Shown here in pieces: positions 23,001-33,979 of a DNA stretch of 64,000 nt. Each line of letters begins with the position of its first letter. Position 1 is the first letter of the stretch. The notes below the pieces were generated by a model. The model was not told the DNA's origin, made no database searches, and worked only from the letters and a program-made list of their open reading frames with translations. Made by a program: the position numbers and the translations under genes. Source of the DNA: Antitrichia curtipendula (Eukaryota > Streptophyta > Bryopsida > Hypnales > Leucodontaceae); the NCBI GenBank assembly GCA_951230915.1, contig OX579635.1:37262001-37326000 (forward strand), given 5' to 3'.

Positions 23001-24605
23001 GATTCGGATCTCTCATCGTCTACCCCTGTAGAACCAGACACCACCAATATCACATTCAAACAAGCCAAGTCCGACCCAGGCTGGCGCCAAGCCATGCAGC
23101 AAGAGATGGAATCTATCTGGAAGAACAACACTTGGGACCTTCAATCCCTACCTACCGGAAAGAAAGCCATTACATGTAAATGGGTTTTCAAGATAAAACC
23201 AGGTACAAACGGCAGCCCCCCAGTCAAGAAAGCTCGCCTTGTGGCGCGTGGATTTGAACAGCGCCCTGGAATCGACTTCACCGAGACTTTTGCCCCGGTC
23301 ATCAAATGGGCTACTATACGAACTGCTATCGCTTTAGCTACTGCCAAGAGATGGAATATTCACCATATGGATGTTAGAACTGCATTCTTACACGGCTTAC
23401 TCAAAGAAAGAGTCTTTATGCACCAACCTCCTGGATTTCACGCACGAGGTCAAGAACGATTAGTCTGCAAACTCAATAAATCTCTTTATGGGCTAAAACA
23501 AAGTCCCCGCGCTTGGTACGACCGAATTGACGCTGCTCTTCGGCGTATTGGACTTATATGCAGCAAATCTGACGGAAACATGTATTACATGCATTACAAT
23601 GGCGAAACACTTATCCTAATGCTCTACATTGACGATCTCTTCATCAGTGGCAGTTCCGACAAACTCATCTCCTGGCTAAAGAAATTCCTACACAAGGAAT
23701 TTGAAATGACTGACCTTGGCAAAATTAAACGCTATCTCGGGATCTCTTTTGAGCAGACGATATTAGGTATTCTCCTTCACCAACGGGACTACGCAGTCTC
23801 AATTCTCCAAGACTTTGGAATGGCAGACTGTAAACCTGCCACAACACCACTCCCCGAAGGTCAGCTCTTAGTCACAGATATGAAATCTCTTTACATTGAC
23901 TCCACTTACTATTGCCAACTCGTGGGGAAACTCATCTTCCTCACGGTCACACGACCAGACATCGCCTACGCTGTGAGCCGCCTCAGCAGTTATATGGCAA
24001 ATCCGCAATCAGCTCACTTAGAAGCAGCTAAGCATTTACTCCGCTATCTTAAGGGGACGCTTGACTTCGGCATTATGTATCACGCAACCGCTCCAACCAC
24101 CATCACAGGCTTCACCGATGCGGATTGGGGCTCCTATCCAGAAACAAGGCGATCCATGGGCGCTTATATCTTCACAATGGCCGGAGGACCCATAACATGG
24201 CAGAGTAAACGACAATTAACAGTCTCAAGGTCATCCACAGAATCAGAATATCGCGCCCTCAGCGACGGCGCCCAAGAAGCTGTATGGCTACATCGACTCC
24301 TTGGTGAACTTCTGCAACCAACACCAACCTCTGAAAATCCACTCTCCAGCATCACAATATACTGCGACAACCAAGGAGCTATGAAACTCGCCCACAACCC
24401 AGTTTTCCACGCACGATCGAAGCATATCGAAATACATTACCATTTCATTCGCGAGAGAGTACTAAGGGGGGAAATCAAATTACAATACATTCACACCAAT
24501 GCACAGCCAGCAGATGCTCTTACGAAGCCTTTAGGTCGTATTAAATTCGATCAGCACAGGAATGCACTGGGATTACATCGACTCACCGAATTCAACAAAC
24601 CCTAA
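20076..24605 (+). pseudogene. copia gag-pol polyprotein, interrupted by three stops
   Basis: One reading frame runs from ATG 20,076 to the stop at 24,603-24,605, about 1,510 codons. It is broken by TGA at 20,412-20,414, TAA at 21,003-21,005 and TAA at 21,909-21,911. No frameshift is needed. Gag has the ESMKLTGPANYVIW-type start and a CCHC zinc knuckle (CHQCGKAGHYARDC, 20,925-20,966). Protease has DSGAS (from 21,222). Integrase has the LWHKRLGH part of its zinc domain, a core Asp just after the third stop, the TDRGGEYLS Asp and the NGVAERKNRTL Glu. Its zinc domain reads ICPSYMLGK, where the last expected Cys is Tyr. Reverse transcriptase has VARGFEQRPGIDF, the MDVRTAFLHG Asp, YGLKQSPRAWYDR and YIDD (23,625-23,636). 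RNase H has DADW, a SSTESEYRAL segment, YCDNQGA and DALTKPLG. All three stops and the Tyr are each one transition from the expected codon. Confidence 0.93.
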
Positions 24606-24634
24606 TAGACCTCGACACTACAGCAACCTATAAC

Positions 24635-25123
24635 CTAGAAATCTACAGCTCTATACAAGTACTCCTCCGCTTCTATCAGGGTTCTGAAGCTCTTGTGCTC
24701 TGCCCCCTTGAAACCAGTAACTTCTCGCGAGCAATCTTCCCAAGTGAAATAGAGACCAGGAACTCTCCCTCGGCGCACCACGTAGAATTTCTCCTGAGGG
24801 CCTCTACCTCTCTGATTGCCACCTCGCCGCCGGGACTCCTCCAACGCTTGCGATCCCTGAGAAGCCACCGTCTCTTGTGGCTCATCTTCAACACTGGACG
24901 CACCACAGGCAAACTCCACCGAGTGAAACTGCTTCTCCAAAACTGATTCAACCCAGCAAGTACACCACGACACTGCCCGGCTCACCATTCCGCAACCGCA
25001 CCATATCAACAAACAAACGAAACCCAAGAATGAGAAATTCCCAACAAGCTCCCGCAAGTGATCTAGGCTCTGATCCCTAACCCGCACCATCTCTGTCCTC
25101 CCCAAGAAATCACACAATACCAA
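24635..25123 (-). CDS. Antisense ORF with RNase H1 hybrid-binding (viroplasmin-like) domain
   Basis: This ORF of 162 codons, if started at the ATG at 25,123, lies antisense between the pol stop and the purine tract of the copia element. Residues about 112-157 match the RNase HI N-terminal hybrid-binding domain, also called caulimovirus viroplasmin domain: KFYVVRRGR, VPGLYFTWEDC, EVTGFKGAEHKSF and TLIEAEEYL carry the conserved Lys-Phe-Tyr, Pro-Gly, Trp, Gly-Phe and Ala-Lys-Phe positions. In RNase H1 this small domain binds RNA/DNA hybrids. Residues 80-110 are Ser/Arg/Gly-rich, like a linker. The first 75 residues are Cys- and Trp-rich and may be leader or intron rather than protein. No RNase H catalytic domain follows. 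It may be a captured host gene fragment or an element accessory gene. The ATG lies 19 bp from the 3' LTR, so an antisense promoter in that LTR could drive it. Confidence 0.7.
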   Translation of the reverse strand: MVLCDFLGRTEMVRVRDQSLDHLRELVGNFSFLGFVCLLIWCGCGMVSRAVSWCTCWVESVLEKQFHSVEFACGASSVEDEPQETVASQGSQALEESRRRGGNQRGRGPQEKFYVVRRGRVPGLYFTWEDCSREVTGFKGAEHKSFRTLIEAEEYLYRAVDF

Positions 25124-25128
25124 TCTCC

Positions 25129-25141
25129 GATTGAGCGGGGG
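25129..25141 (+). promoter_or_regulatory. Polypurine tract
   Basis: A purine-rich run ending GAGCGGGGG (with one T/C-containing start) abuts the 3' LTR, the expected position of the plus-strand primer. Confidence 0.75.
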
Positions 25142-25323
25142 TGTTAGCGTTAGCTTTCACTTAAGGTCTCATCCTCCTCCCCTGTACAGTCATTCATCCA
25201 TGGAGGCTAATTAGGTTTAGTTTTAGGTTTAGGAAATTTGTACTTAAACCAGGGTTAACCCCCTTTTTATCTATCTGAGTTTACACTCCGAAAAACACTG
25301 TTAGCTTACAGTGTTTCACAATA
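25142..25323 (+). repeat. 3' LTR of copia element
   Basis: Identical to 19,662-19,843 except one base. It is followed by the target duplication AAGGC at 25,324-25,328. Confidence 0.93.
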
Positions 25324-26571
25324 AAGGCATGCACTCAAAATCAGCACGCAGATTAAGAACTGGTATGGCATTACAATAGCTATATGCATCGCATAGGACA
25401 ACTTCATTGAGAAAACATTGAAGCTCTGATTACGAAAATGTCACCACGAATTGAAGACGGTGAACCCCTCGGCCGGGTAAACCATACAGGACAGAGCAGT
25501 GCAAATTCTAGTCAGAGCATTTGCGGAAGGGAAAGAAACTACGACCGAATTTCGAAAGTGGGTAACTACCAATACTGCCGCGTGCGAAGCGTGAATGCTC
25601 GGCCTTGAGCTCGCAGTTCCCGGTTCACCAACTACTTCGAAAGGTCGACCATGAGGACTTGCACCGGAGCTCGGCTACACAAGGATGATACACACGGACG
25701 GACTCTAGCAAGCGCGAACTGAGGACGTCGATGGCGCCGACAGTCGCAGTTTGTGCACTGGTGAGATTCAGTTCGTGGTAGGAAACTGGTAGGAAACTTT
25801 CGTTGGGGCCAAGTTAGGGCCGGGCTCCCGTTGACTTGGGTGGAGAATTTTGGTAAGAATCCCAGGTTGTTCTACTGTAGTAGGATTTTTATCCAATACA
25901 ATTTTCTTACACAATAAACTTTAAAAAGATCACAATAAATTCATTTTTTACACCAAAGATTCTAAAAACAATTAGCATCCACAGAGAAACTTAAGCAATT
26001 ATTCACAAATATGAAAGTATTAGCACTGCATGAACCAATTATTTATAGTCTAGAATTAATGTATATAGTAAAAAAAATTGAAAATACAAGTTGAAGGTTA
26101 TTGCCTAGGGTGTGTTTTTTTTGTGTAAAAAATAAAACAAAAATCAGGATTTTTGTAACTCTATTCTTCAGTGATAGTTGTGTTGAGATTAAATTCTAAA
26201 TTAATTGAATTTTTCTATTACATTCAGCAATTACATTTCACTTTATGCAATGAAAATTACAAAAATAACATTCTTTCACCAAACCAAGAAAATTTCTTTA
26301 TAATGATAGACAATACATATTTCTACTGAAATAGAAATGTAAAATTGAAAGTTGAATGTTACTTAAAAATGTTGTTTGACAATGGAGAAATGGGATGGGT
26401 TTTTTAAGTTTTTTTTTATAGGTTAACCTTACATTACGTTAAAGACCTAATATATTTTCAATGGTTTTCATCTTATCACTTTAAACCATATATTTTCACA
26501 ACATACAATTTCATCCATCCATTTTTCTAAGGATTCTTGATTTTTAATTCCAAACACATGTACTTTTATAT
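25324..26571. other. Rest of duplicated unit, then AT-rich spacer
   Basis: 25,324-25,622 completes the second unit of the 370-bp duplication. 25,623-25,860 is GC-rich and includes an ATG at about 25,731 followed by a donor-like gtgaga, but no further exon is visible, so I do not call a gene. From 25,860 it is AT-rich without features. Confidence 0.5.
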
Positions 26572-26894
26572 ATGGGCAATTTCGTTAAAATGGCAAAAAA
26601 TTTGCAACTTTGGCAGTTTTTACAGTTTAGACCGTGCAGTTTGAAATGTACAATTGTCATAGATTTTTAAAATCTATATCATTCTTAGATGTTTGAAATC
26701 TACATGTGTCATAAATGTCAGTTTTCCAATTCAAACCACACGGTATAAAATCCATAACATTCTGAGATTTTTTAGATCTATATAAGACCCAGATTTCTAA
26801 AATCTATGATTGTCCTAGATGTCACTTTCACACTTCAAACCGGGCAGTCTGAAATGGACACATGGAATACCACCATTTTAACAAAATTTCCCAT
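26572..26894. mobile_element. MITE, family 1, copy 1 (323 bp)
   Basis: The left end ATGGGCAATTTCGTTAAAAT and the right end, read on the minus strand, ATGGGAAATTTTGTTAAAAT form an approximately 22-bp terminal inverted repeat. The interior has repeated 'ctagatgt...tgaaatct' motifs. A relative with the same ends and interior blocks is at 62,462-62,732. No coding capacity. Confidence 0.75.
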
Positions 26895-27030
26895 ATATTC
26901 ATTTTAAAGCATGACCATTCTAATTTTCAAGCTTCAATAACTAAGTTGTACAAAAATAGTTCAAAATCATCAAAGTTAATCAAATAAATTTTATATTGTA
27001 AATGCATGATACTTATCCATTTGAATCTTA

Positions 27031-27055
27031 TGCCATATTTAACTACTTTTGGACT
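27031..27055 (+). repeat. Left terminal inverted repeat of giant element
   Basis: 25 bp identical to the reverse complement of 49,699-49,723. A local hairpin (TTTTGGACT ... AAGTCCAAAA) spans 27,047-27,070. The same arrangement is seen at the left end of the small element at 54,223. Confidence 0.85.
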
Positions 27056-27262
27056 ATCGAAAGTCCAAAATTAATAAATGCACAAATCCCCCGATGGTGG
27101 AGGTTGCCTATTGATCGGGATTTTTCCAGATGTAATGTGGAATTTACACTTGTGTAAGGCACTATAGGGAGTCTATTTCCAGAGCTTAGAAATTAGGATA
27201 CAGAAAGTATCAAGATATCCCACGGTTTGAGGGTGAAACCTTTGTCTTAGCATTGGAAGTAG

Positions 27263-27715
27263 TACACCAAAGATGATATTTAGTGTTGAGTGACATTTAG
27301 TGTTTTTACCCCCCTACTAGCTACAACACTAAATCTGAACTTGTCCACAATTACTGTTAGACTTGAATGTGCCGGCTGCAAACTTCAGAGCCTTGTAACT
27401 TTTGTAAAAATTCTTCAAATCAGGAAAATGAGATGTTTTTCGGCATCTACAAAAACTGTAGATCCCGAAAAACATCTCATTTTCCTGATTTGAAGAATTT
27501 TTGCAAAAGTTACAAGGCTCTGAAGTTTGCAGCCGCCTAGCCCTAATCGGTCCGATTCTGTCCGTGAACAGTGATATTCCGTCTGATATGACAACTCTGG
27601 TTCACATTTAGTGTTTGAATTGACATTTAATGTTACTTACTTTCATAGGGTAATTGGCTTTTAGTGTATGCCTTCGTATTTAGTGTACAAGACACTAAAT
27701 ATCATCTTTTGTGTA
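27263..27715. mobile_element. Nested MITE with a 70-bp-armed hairpin
   Basis: Terminal inverted repeats of 24 bp (27,263-27,286 and 27,692-27,715, one mismatch, starting TACACCAAAGATGATATTTA) enclose a hairpin with arms 27,374-27,443 and 27,465-27,534 (about one mismatch) and a short loop that itself contains ATCTAC/GTAGAT. Copies of 'atttagtgt' cluster near both ends. No coding capacity. Confidence 0.8.
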
Positions 27716-28754
27716 GTGGATAGTTTTGATGTTCAAGAGAAGTTCACATAAGTCCCTCAAATGAATCCATGGCTGTGCTAAAGTTTACATATTGGCATCG
27801 TGGGAACTCCTGATGAACGTGGAACACGTGTGTCAACTTCTTTTAATACACGTATGACTCCAACCTGGGATTTGCTAATGTATTGAATGATGTAAAATGT
27901 TGAAGATAGTTAATTAATTTCCGCACTGTATAATAGTGGGAGAAACGTACCTAAAATCATCCATTCAGAAACATATGACCAATAAGACTTAAAACGTATT
28001 CTATACACTGTAGCCCATGGTAGTCAGACATGGTAGCCCAAGCGGTGAACAGAAGCACATGAAAGTGATTATGAGAAAACAGATCTACTTTGAATTATGA
28101 AGTGCATGCTACCTCATGGAATTGAGGATAAAGGGGGAAGTATGATCTGGATATCCCTTGATGGAGTGCTAACATCGTAAGGCAAGCGGGGACAATCGCA
28201 TGATGGAAAAAATTAATGCCAGCAAGAATGCATCTTATGCCTTATTTAGTTCTTGACTTCATAGAGTGTAGATAAACAATACCTAATAGTCTATATTAAA
28301 GTACTTTGGTGCATATTTCAGAACAATTAGCAAGCAGAATCCCAGATGACCACAAGTACAGGAGTTATTGAAGGAGTGATGAAACAAATGAAGAGTCATA
28401 ATCATAATATTGCATTCAACAGAACTATCTCGCAACATTGTAAATAGCCCTTAAGAAATCAAGTGCAACAAAGGCAAAAATAAAGAAGCCAAGCATGCCT
28501 ACGCATCAACTACAGCTGTGACATCAAAATCGGTGGTTGTCATGATAGAATAGGAGTAACATCAAATAGCGGACTTCATTTCATGAATTTACAGATCCAA
28601 TATACGACAACTTCAACAGCCTACTCTAATAGTTAGTCTAAGAATTTCATACAGAACCATGTACAATGAAAACAACTATTGCCAATGACAGTGAGGATTG
28701 ACAAGGCATCGTGACATCTCACGATAACCACGACGAACTGGATACAGTACTCGA
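27716..28754. other. Non-coding DNA downstream of the transposase-like gene
   Basis: No ORF is recognised. It contains a palindrome of the element family at 28,707-28,726 (CATCGTGACATCTCACGATA), just past the stop codon of the transposase-like gene, so it probably includes that gene's 3' untranslated region. Confidence 0.5.
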
Positions 28755-31700
28755 TCAAGGATCCGCCTTGTTGGACCTATTCAAATTTGCTAAGGCAGCC
28801 TCTCTACATTTCTTACTAATAGTCCGTGACTTTGGATCCACTATCTTGGACCAATTAGCGTACACTGCAGCATCTGCGTCCACCCAGATCGGGGGACGAT
28901 TTTCAACAACCCATTTTCCGTACCAACAATTACGGTACCTACATGCCATTGTAGTTTCTGAATTATCCGGTTGCCAATACTGTATTAAAAACTTCCCGTT
29001 GTTCACATCTCCTACCAATCTGCATACGGTGGACAATGCTCTTCCTTGCCAAACAGCACAAATATTTGGATCTTCAAGTCTGAGAAGAACCCATGAACCT
29101 GGGCGGATGTCAAGCCAAGGATTGAAGCTTTCTAATGGTGCTTCATTTGCAAGGCCGCAATAAGGTTCCGGGTCTTCTTCCTCCGGATTGACATCGAGCG
29201 GATTGACTCTCGCCCCTAGGTTGGATACATCATTATATACCACCCTCCAATCATGTTGTGGCCAAAAGCCTTCTTGCAATTCAGCAGGACACTCCAGGAG
29301 TGGTTCCTTTAGCTCATCCAACACACGTTTCCAATAATCGACGTATGGACCAAATGCAGTTGCGAATCCCTCGCACCTGGACATTCCGTTTTGCCAATAC
29401 TGAATATACTTCTCTAGTCCTACCATCATGAAACCCTTGTTCAAGGTAGCTTTCCTCGCCATTTCAAGAGCCTTATCTTGATTTCGCATTGACGCTTGGG
29501 GGACTTCGCTGCCCCACATGGGCTTGAATGGAACAGGCTTTGGACAACCGGAAGGGAGCATTGGCCGACCATTCCGGTCTGTCCTCCACAGGGATTGGGA
29601 AGGTTTATTTGATGGCAACCACTTCGAATCAACTGCTGATTTTTTGAAGTTCATAACGGGGACCCCATCGCTGTCCACATAGAACTTAAAAAGGTGCATC
29701 TCCCCTAACCCAATTAATCTTTCTCCACGATCGCACTGGTAACCCTTCACGAACGACTTGAAATCCCCCACCTCTTGTATAAACTCCGGCATAAATGAGA
29801 GTTCTTGGGACTGCATGAACGCTTTCATGAGATCAGCCACCACAAAAGTGTTCTTTGTCTTCAGTGCCTTAGACAAGTGGCTGAAATATGCATCAATGTC
29901 CTCATGAGTGTGTCCGACTAGTAGAAAGCCAACCTGAATTTCCTTGAAGACACCTCGTGCAGTGAGCAAGGACAAGAACGCCATTAGATATTTGTTCTTG
30001 TTATCCTTAGCGGAGTTGTCAAGTTGCAGATACAATTTCCTAGGAAGGGGGACGAATCCAATCCGAGCTTCTAGGTCAGTGAGCTTCAAGATGTCCATAC
30101 ACCTAGACTTTCCTCTAAATAGAGCCTCGAACATAGGGTTAGTCGGCGGATAGGGAAAAATGTCTCCAGTCTCTCGAATCGGTGGACCCTCTAATCGGCG
30201 AAACAATCTCACCAATGACGAGATTGTAAAGTTTGAATCTCCAGGCCAGCAGGACGGAGCATAGTGAGCATATGCACAATCACCGTGACCATGAGCTACC
30301 ATTCCAGTAACGCTCATCGGAAGCTGACCGAGTCTTGCCGTGGCCTTTGCTGTCACCCGCATTCTTGGGAGAGCTGTTTTAGATGTATCCATTTTATCGT
30401 GAATGATGCACATAATATCCTTCGGATTTCGTTTCAATTCCTCACGCCATGAGGCGTATAGCCGACGGCATGATGCTTGATGATTGAGATGTTGAGTTCG
30501 TTGCTTCATGAACTCCACGTACTCCGGGCTTCCTTTCGGTGACTTCAGCAGGAACTGCTGATACTGGTCGCACAAACTACATTTTGCAAAGGAACTTCCA
30601 ACAGGCTTTATGGACACATTATTAAAGTGCTCCTTCTTAAGTCTACTAATAGTTGACTGGCTGACGGTGGGGAGCCCGTAATCCGCATTCAACTGCAAAA
30701 AAAATTAAAAATTGATTGAGTGTACAAGGCAAGAAAACTATAGGACTTCAGGAGAGAGAAAGATAATAAGAAATAGACTTGAAAACCTGATGAATGACAG
30801 AAGAGAGCAGGCATCGTGATATATCATGATGATAGAGTCAATGAAGATATGTCAGGGAGATGAAACCCGACAAGAAGGATATAGATTAGTACCTCATTGG
30901 TTTCAAGTTGAACGCGTTTCCAGTTGTTTCCAGCAGGCAGGAACTTTAAAGTGTCCATTCTCCCGTTTCCTATGCCGCGCATTTGGTGCGGCATTTGGTC
31001 AGTATTATCATCAATGATTGATCTCATGGTTCCAGTGGCCTGAACCGTTCCAATCCTTGGGCGCTTGACCCCTTTGTTCCCATGTGTCCCTGAAACCCTA
31101 CCTTCTTTGTACTTGTCAATGTAATTATGGAATGTGGACTTCGGAATTCCATGAATAATATACCAAGCAGTGCCACAAACTTCAGCACCTTCCAGTGTGA
31201 CAAATTTCCGCTTGCGAGTCCCGTCCAAGGTGTGTAATTGTCCGCCGACAGCAATTCCGTATTCGCGCCGCTCATCAAAGGACTTCAAGTAGAACCTCTG
31301 CTTGACTAGAAGTGTCTTCTCTTGGAGAAAGAATTGGCAACACCTACTTCTGCAGCACTTTTCGGAACTGACCTTCCGGATTTCTTCTTCCGCAATTTTC
31401 CTGACGTACTGTGAATCCTTCTCATGAAGACTGGGCTTACGAACAATGAAGCGGTAAGGGGCCTTCAGTCTTCCACCAAGATAAGCGAGCGGGTCCTCAG
31501 CAACGGGAATAGCTATGAAATGGTTCAAGGTTTCTTTCAACGACCGGCCGTTGGGGAACCAACAGTCCGACAAGGGCCACCGAGCATGAGTCATAATGTC
31601 TTCAGAATTTCCCACAAAAACGTCCAAGACAGTAACACCAACACACTCATCACCAAGTGTTCCATCTTAGAAGTGATCGTCTGGCCTCCAGCAGTTTATG

Positions 31701-32176
31701 CGCCCCGACGAGAGAAGCACACCTGAAGAGTCCATTCGATGCACCTCAAGCCCATACCACAATTCCTGACAAATAAAACAGGATGTATTCAGGGGAACAT
31801 GCTCTTCTACCGACTTTACAACATCTACGGCTCTCCATAGTATTGTCCGGTCAAGCACATCAGACAGTGTTCGAAAACCCCTTTGCCCGGGGTTCAGGCG
31901 CAAACCACGAGCATCCTCAAAGAAACAACGAGGCCTCAACAAAACGAAAATCCACGGCTCAACCGGAATGGCCACACCAAGCCACTGCCCCTCCGGACGA
32001 ACCTCTACAATACAACCTTCTCCCACTTCTCCGAATCCAGGAACAAAGAGCTTCACTGAATCGCCCTTGTCAAATGGAGACGATCCAGCAGTGGATTCCT
32101 GTGAGTCCTCCTCGGATCCTGATACATTACCGACTGCGATAATTGCATCATCGACAGAATGTGTAGTCGAATCCAT
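28755..32176 (-). pseudogene. Transposase-like gene, DUF7869-type, one in-frame stop
   Basis: Coding exons are 32,176-30,893 and 30,692-28,755, about 1,073 codons, with a clean GT...AG intron (phase 0; acceptor ttttttttgcag). A single TAA at 31,669-31,667 interrupts exon 1; the frame continues on both sides. Order of parts: acidic Ser-rich start; residues about 38-115 resembling the plant DUF8039 domain of CACTA-type elements (GFRTLSDVLDRTILW); a basic, Cys-rich block (CCRSRCC); a helix-turn-helix-like VCGTAWYIIHGIPKSTF stretch followed by HGNKG; then in exon 2 a zinc-knuckle-like CSLC...H...C, and three acidic motifs IIHDKMD, LQLDNSAKDNKNKY and VGHTHEDIDAYF. From memory this C-terminal part matches the family catalogued as DUF7869. 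The spaced Asp/Asp/Glu-Asp motifs suggest an RNase H-fold (DDE-type) transposase, which is my inference. The intron holds a palindrome (30,812-30,831), and another sits just upstream of the start (about 32,204-32,224). Confidence 0.7.
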
Positions 32177-32203
32177 TACGAGCGTTCCCGTCTCTTCTCA
32201 GCC

Positions 32204-32633
32204 GATATCGTGATAAATCACGGTGCTCAGATCTCCTGCGAACAACAAAGGGCAACGTAGAGTTAGGGGAGTTGTGGTGTGAACACCCTTCCTTTGACAG
32301 ATATCAGCACTAATCAGAAACTAACATGGCACGAACTCAACCTAAACCGACTTGGAAGTTGGCCATAAAAGGTAATCCCCGAATTTGCTAATAATGCGAC
32401 CATGACATATCACGATGTCTTGAGGAAGAGTTCCTCCAAAGGATCCAGCAGACGACCAGATAGACCAGGGACCGTGAGATCTCACGGTGTAGCCATTGCA
32501 AGACCTATTCATAAAGACATCACGGGATATCACGATGTTAACATCGTGAGATCTCACGGTGTTGCCGCGGTGATATCAGTTCATGCAAGTTCCCAAAACT
32601 ATCTCGACTCAAACATCATGAGATATCACGATG
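32204..32633. repeat. Cluster of palindromes upstream of transposase-like gene
   Basis: Six copies of the palindrome family occur: about 32,204-32,224, 32,399-32,417, 32,471-32,488 (perfect, ACCGTGAGATCTCACGGT), 32,517-32,536, 32,541-32,562 and 32,614-32,633. They lie within 460 bp of the start codon, where promoter or leader sequence would be. Confidence 0.8.
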
Positions 32634-33560
32634 GCTATATCGGATCCACACGTGCCATCGTATTTCCTCTTCAATACGTAGGATTGGACGATACGCGTAT
32701 TATACTAGCATCTGACAGCCTACTAAAACGTCTGCTTTCAGCACTGAACTTCACAGACGTCTTACGGTATCCTTGCCTGGACCGGTCTCCAATAGAAACA
32801 TGAGCCCCGGTACGAGCCAGTCATCTGGCGTGTGGAAGAACCGACTGCGCCTAGTTGTGTATGCGGAAGCCTGTGCTGTCCTTCACTCTACGAATGTGCA
32901 AATCATGATAGACTACTGCCTATGGTTCCTAATTCTGAAGGTGGAACGCATGCACAGCACGACATGTAGAAACACTAAAAGTCTATGAACTCCTCTTAGG
33001 CTGCGAATTCTCAATTATACTTGAAACACAGCGTACTCCATCAGCTGCTGTATGCCGCTGCAATCTCAGTATCCTTAGTACCATTTGATTATGATGTGCA
33101 ACTTGTGGATGACGGCTAATGGAAACTGAAACTTTACAACTGACATGCAATGCACAGTGATGAGATCATACGGAGAATGGTGATGGGCACTGATAATCTT
33201 GTCACTCCACCTGAGAGCGCTGGGAAGAACAGAATGCACGGCCTCAAAAATCTGGAGCTTCACAGCGTCTTCACGTGTGCAAAAGAGCGTGCTCGACAAA
33301 CCTCTGGGACTATGACAGAAGTTAGTTTGGATCCGCGAGCTCCACTTTCCCGCCTTGATTTTGAGAGGGATGTGCGGTCTTGGTTTTTGAATTTCAGGTG
33401 CTTTCTTCAAGCGTGCGCTTCTTTGACCACCGGAAGGATCTGAAGATGCGATCTTCCGGACACAATATGCACTGCATCCTACAAGATCGACCAGCACTGG
33501 CACTGGGAGGTCGTGCGTGCGGTACTTTATTCCGAATTTTGACTACAATCTAGAATTCCG
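32634..33560. other. Mixed-composition DNA with possible upstream exon
   Basis: 33,240-33,440 is GC-richer. On the minus strand it gives a basic stretch (SGGQRSARLKKAPE, PRPHIPLKIKAGKW) that might be a 5' exon of the transposase-like gene. I found no convincing splice pair to 32,176, so it is only a possibility. The remainder shows nothing recognisable. Confidence 0.3.
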
Positions 33561-33979
33561 TGCACCACTGCGAAGCTGAAGGAGGTGCATGCTGTCATTT
33601 ATATTGAATCTTCTCTGGACTAAGGAAATTCGTTGCATTAACACATTGCATCGTTGCACCGTCACCTGCCACCCATTTTATGCTTCCTAGGGATAGGAAT
33701 AATCACTTAATGCCATGCTGAAGCGGAGTTGTCAACGATCCATTTCCGATGTTCACGTCATTTAACTAGTCTTGCTTACGATACTGTAATTCTGTTTTAC
33801 AATTCAAGGCCGGGTTTCAAGTAATTATATTTATATTTACGGTTGGCCATTCCCATCGATAAACCAGGGATCGGGGTTCTCTGTTACCAATGCTTGTGGT
33901 TTTAAAGAGGGTATTGGAGTCTACAGTCTGTGGTATTCGAGTTTTCAATTCCATGTACACAAAGTACAGAGTTCACAGG

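Larger units (their letters stand above)
19662..25323 (+). mobile_element. Ty1/copia LTR retrotransposon, nearly complete
   Basis: It comprises, in order, 5' LTR, tRNA-Met primer site, a single-frame gag-pol, a 3' region with an antisense ORF, a purine-rich tract and 3' LTR. The 5-bp target duplication AAGGC is seen at 19,657-19,661 and 25,324-25,328. The domain order protease-integrase-reverse transcriptase-RNase H is diagnostic for copia. The LTRs differ at one base, which implies recent insertion, yet gag-pol has three in-frame stops. Confidence 0.95.

Noticed and set aside
22934..24397. Minus-strand frames inside copia pol
   Set aside because: Shadows of the reverse transcriptase and RNase H coding sequence; no domains, unlike the antisense ORF at 24,635-25,123.
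25731..25770. ATG followed by a donor-like site, possible first exon
   Set aside because: No downstream exon found; the sequence turns into AT-rich spacer and a MITE.
31783..32142. 119-codon plus-strand frame
   Set aside because: Shadow of the N-terminal coding part of the transposase-like gene on the minus strand.
33075..33503. 142-codon minus-strand frame as a confirmed 5' exon
   Set aside because: Basic and suggestive, but without a convincing donor/acceptor pair to the gene at 32,176; kept only as a possibility in the region note.
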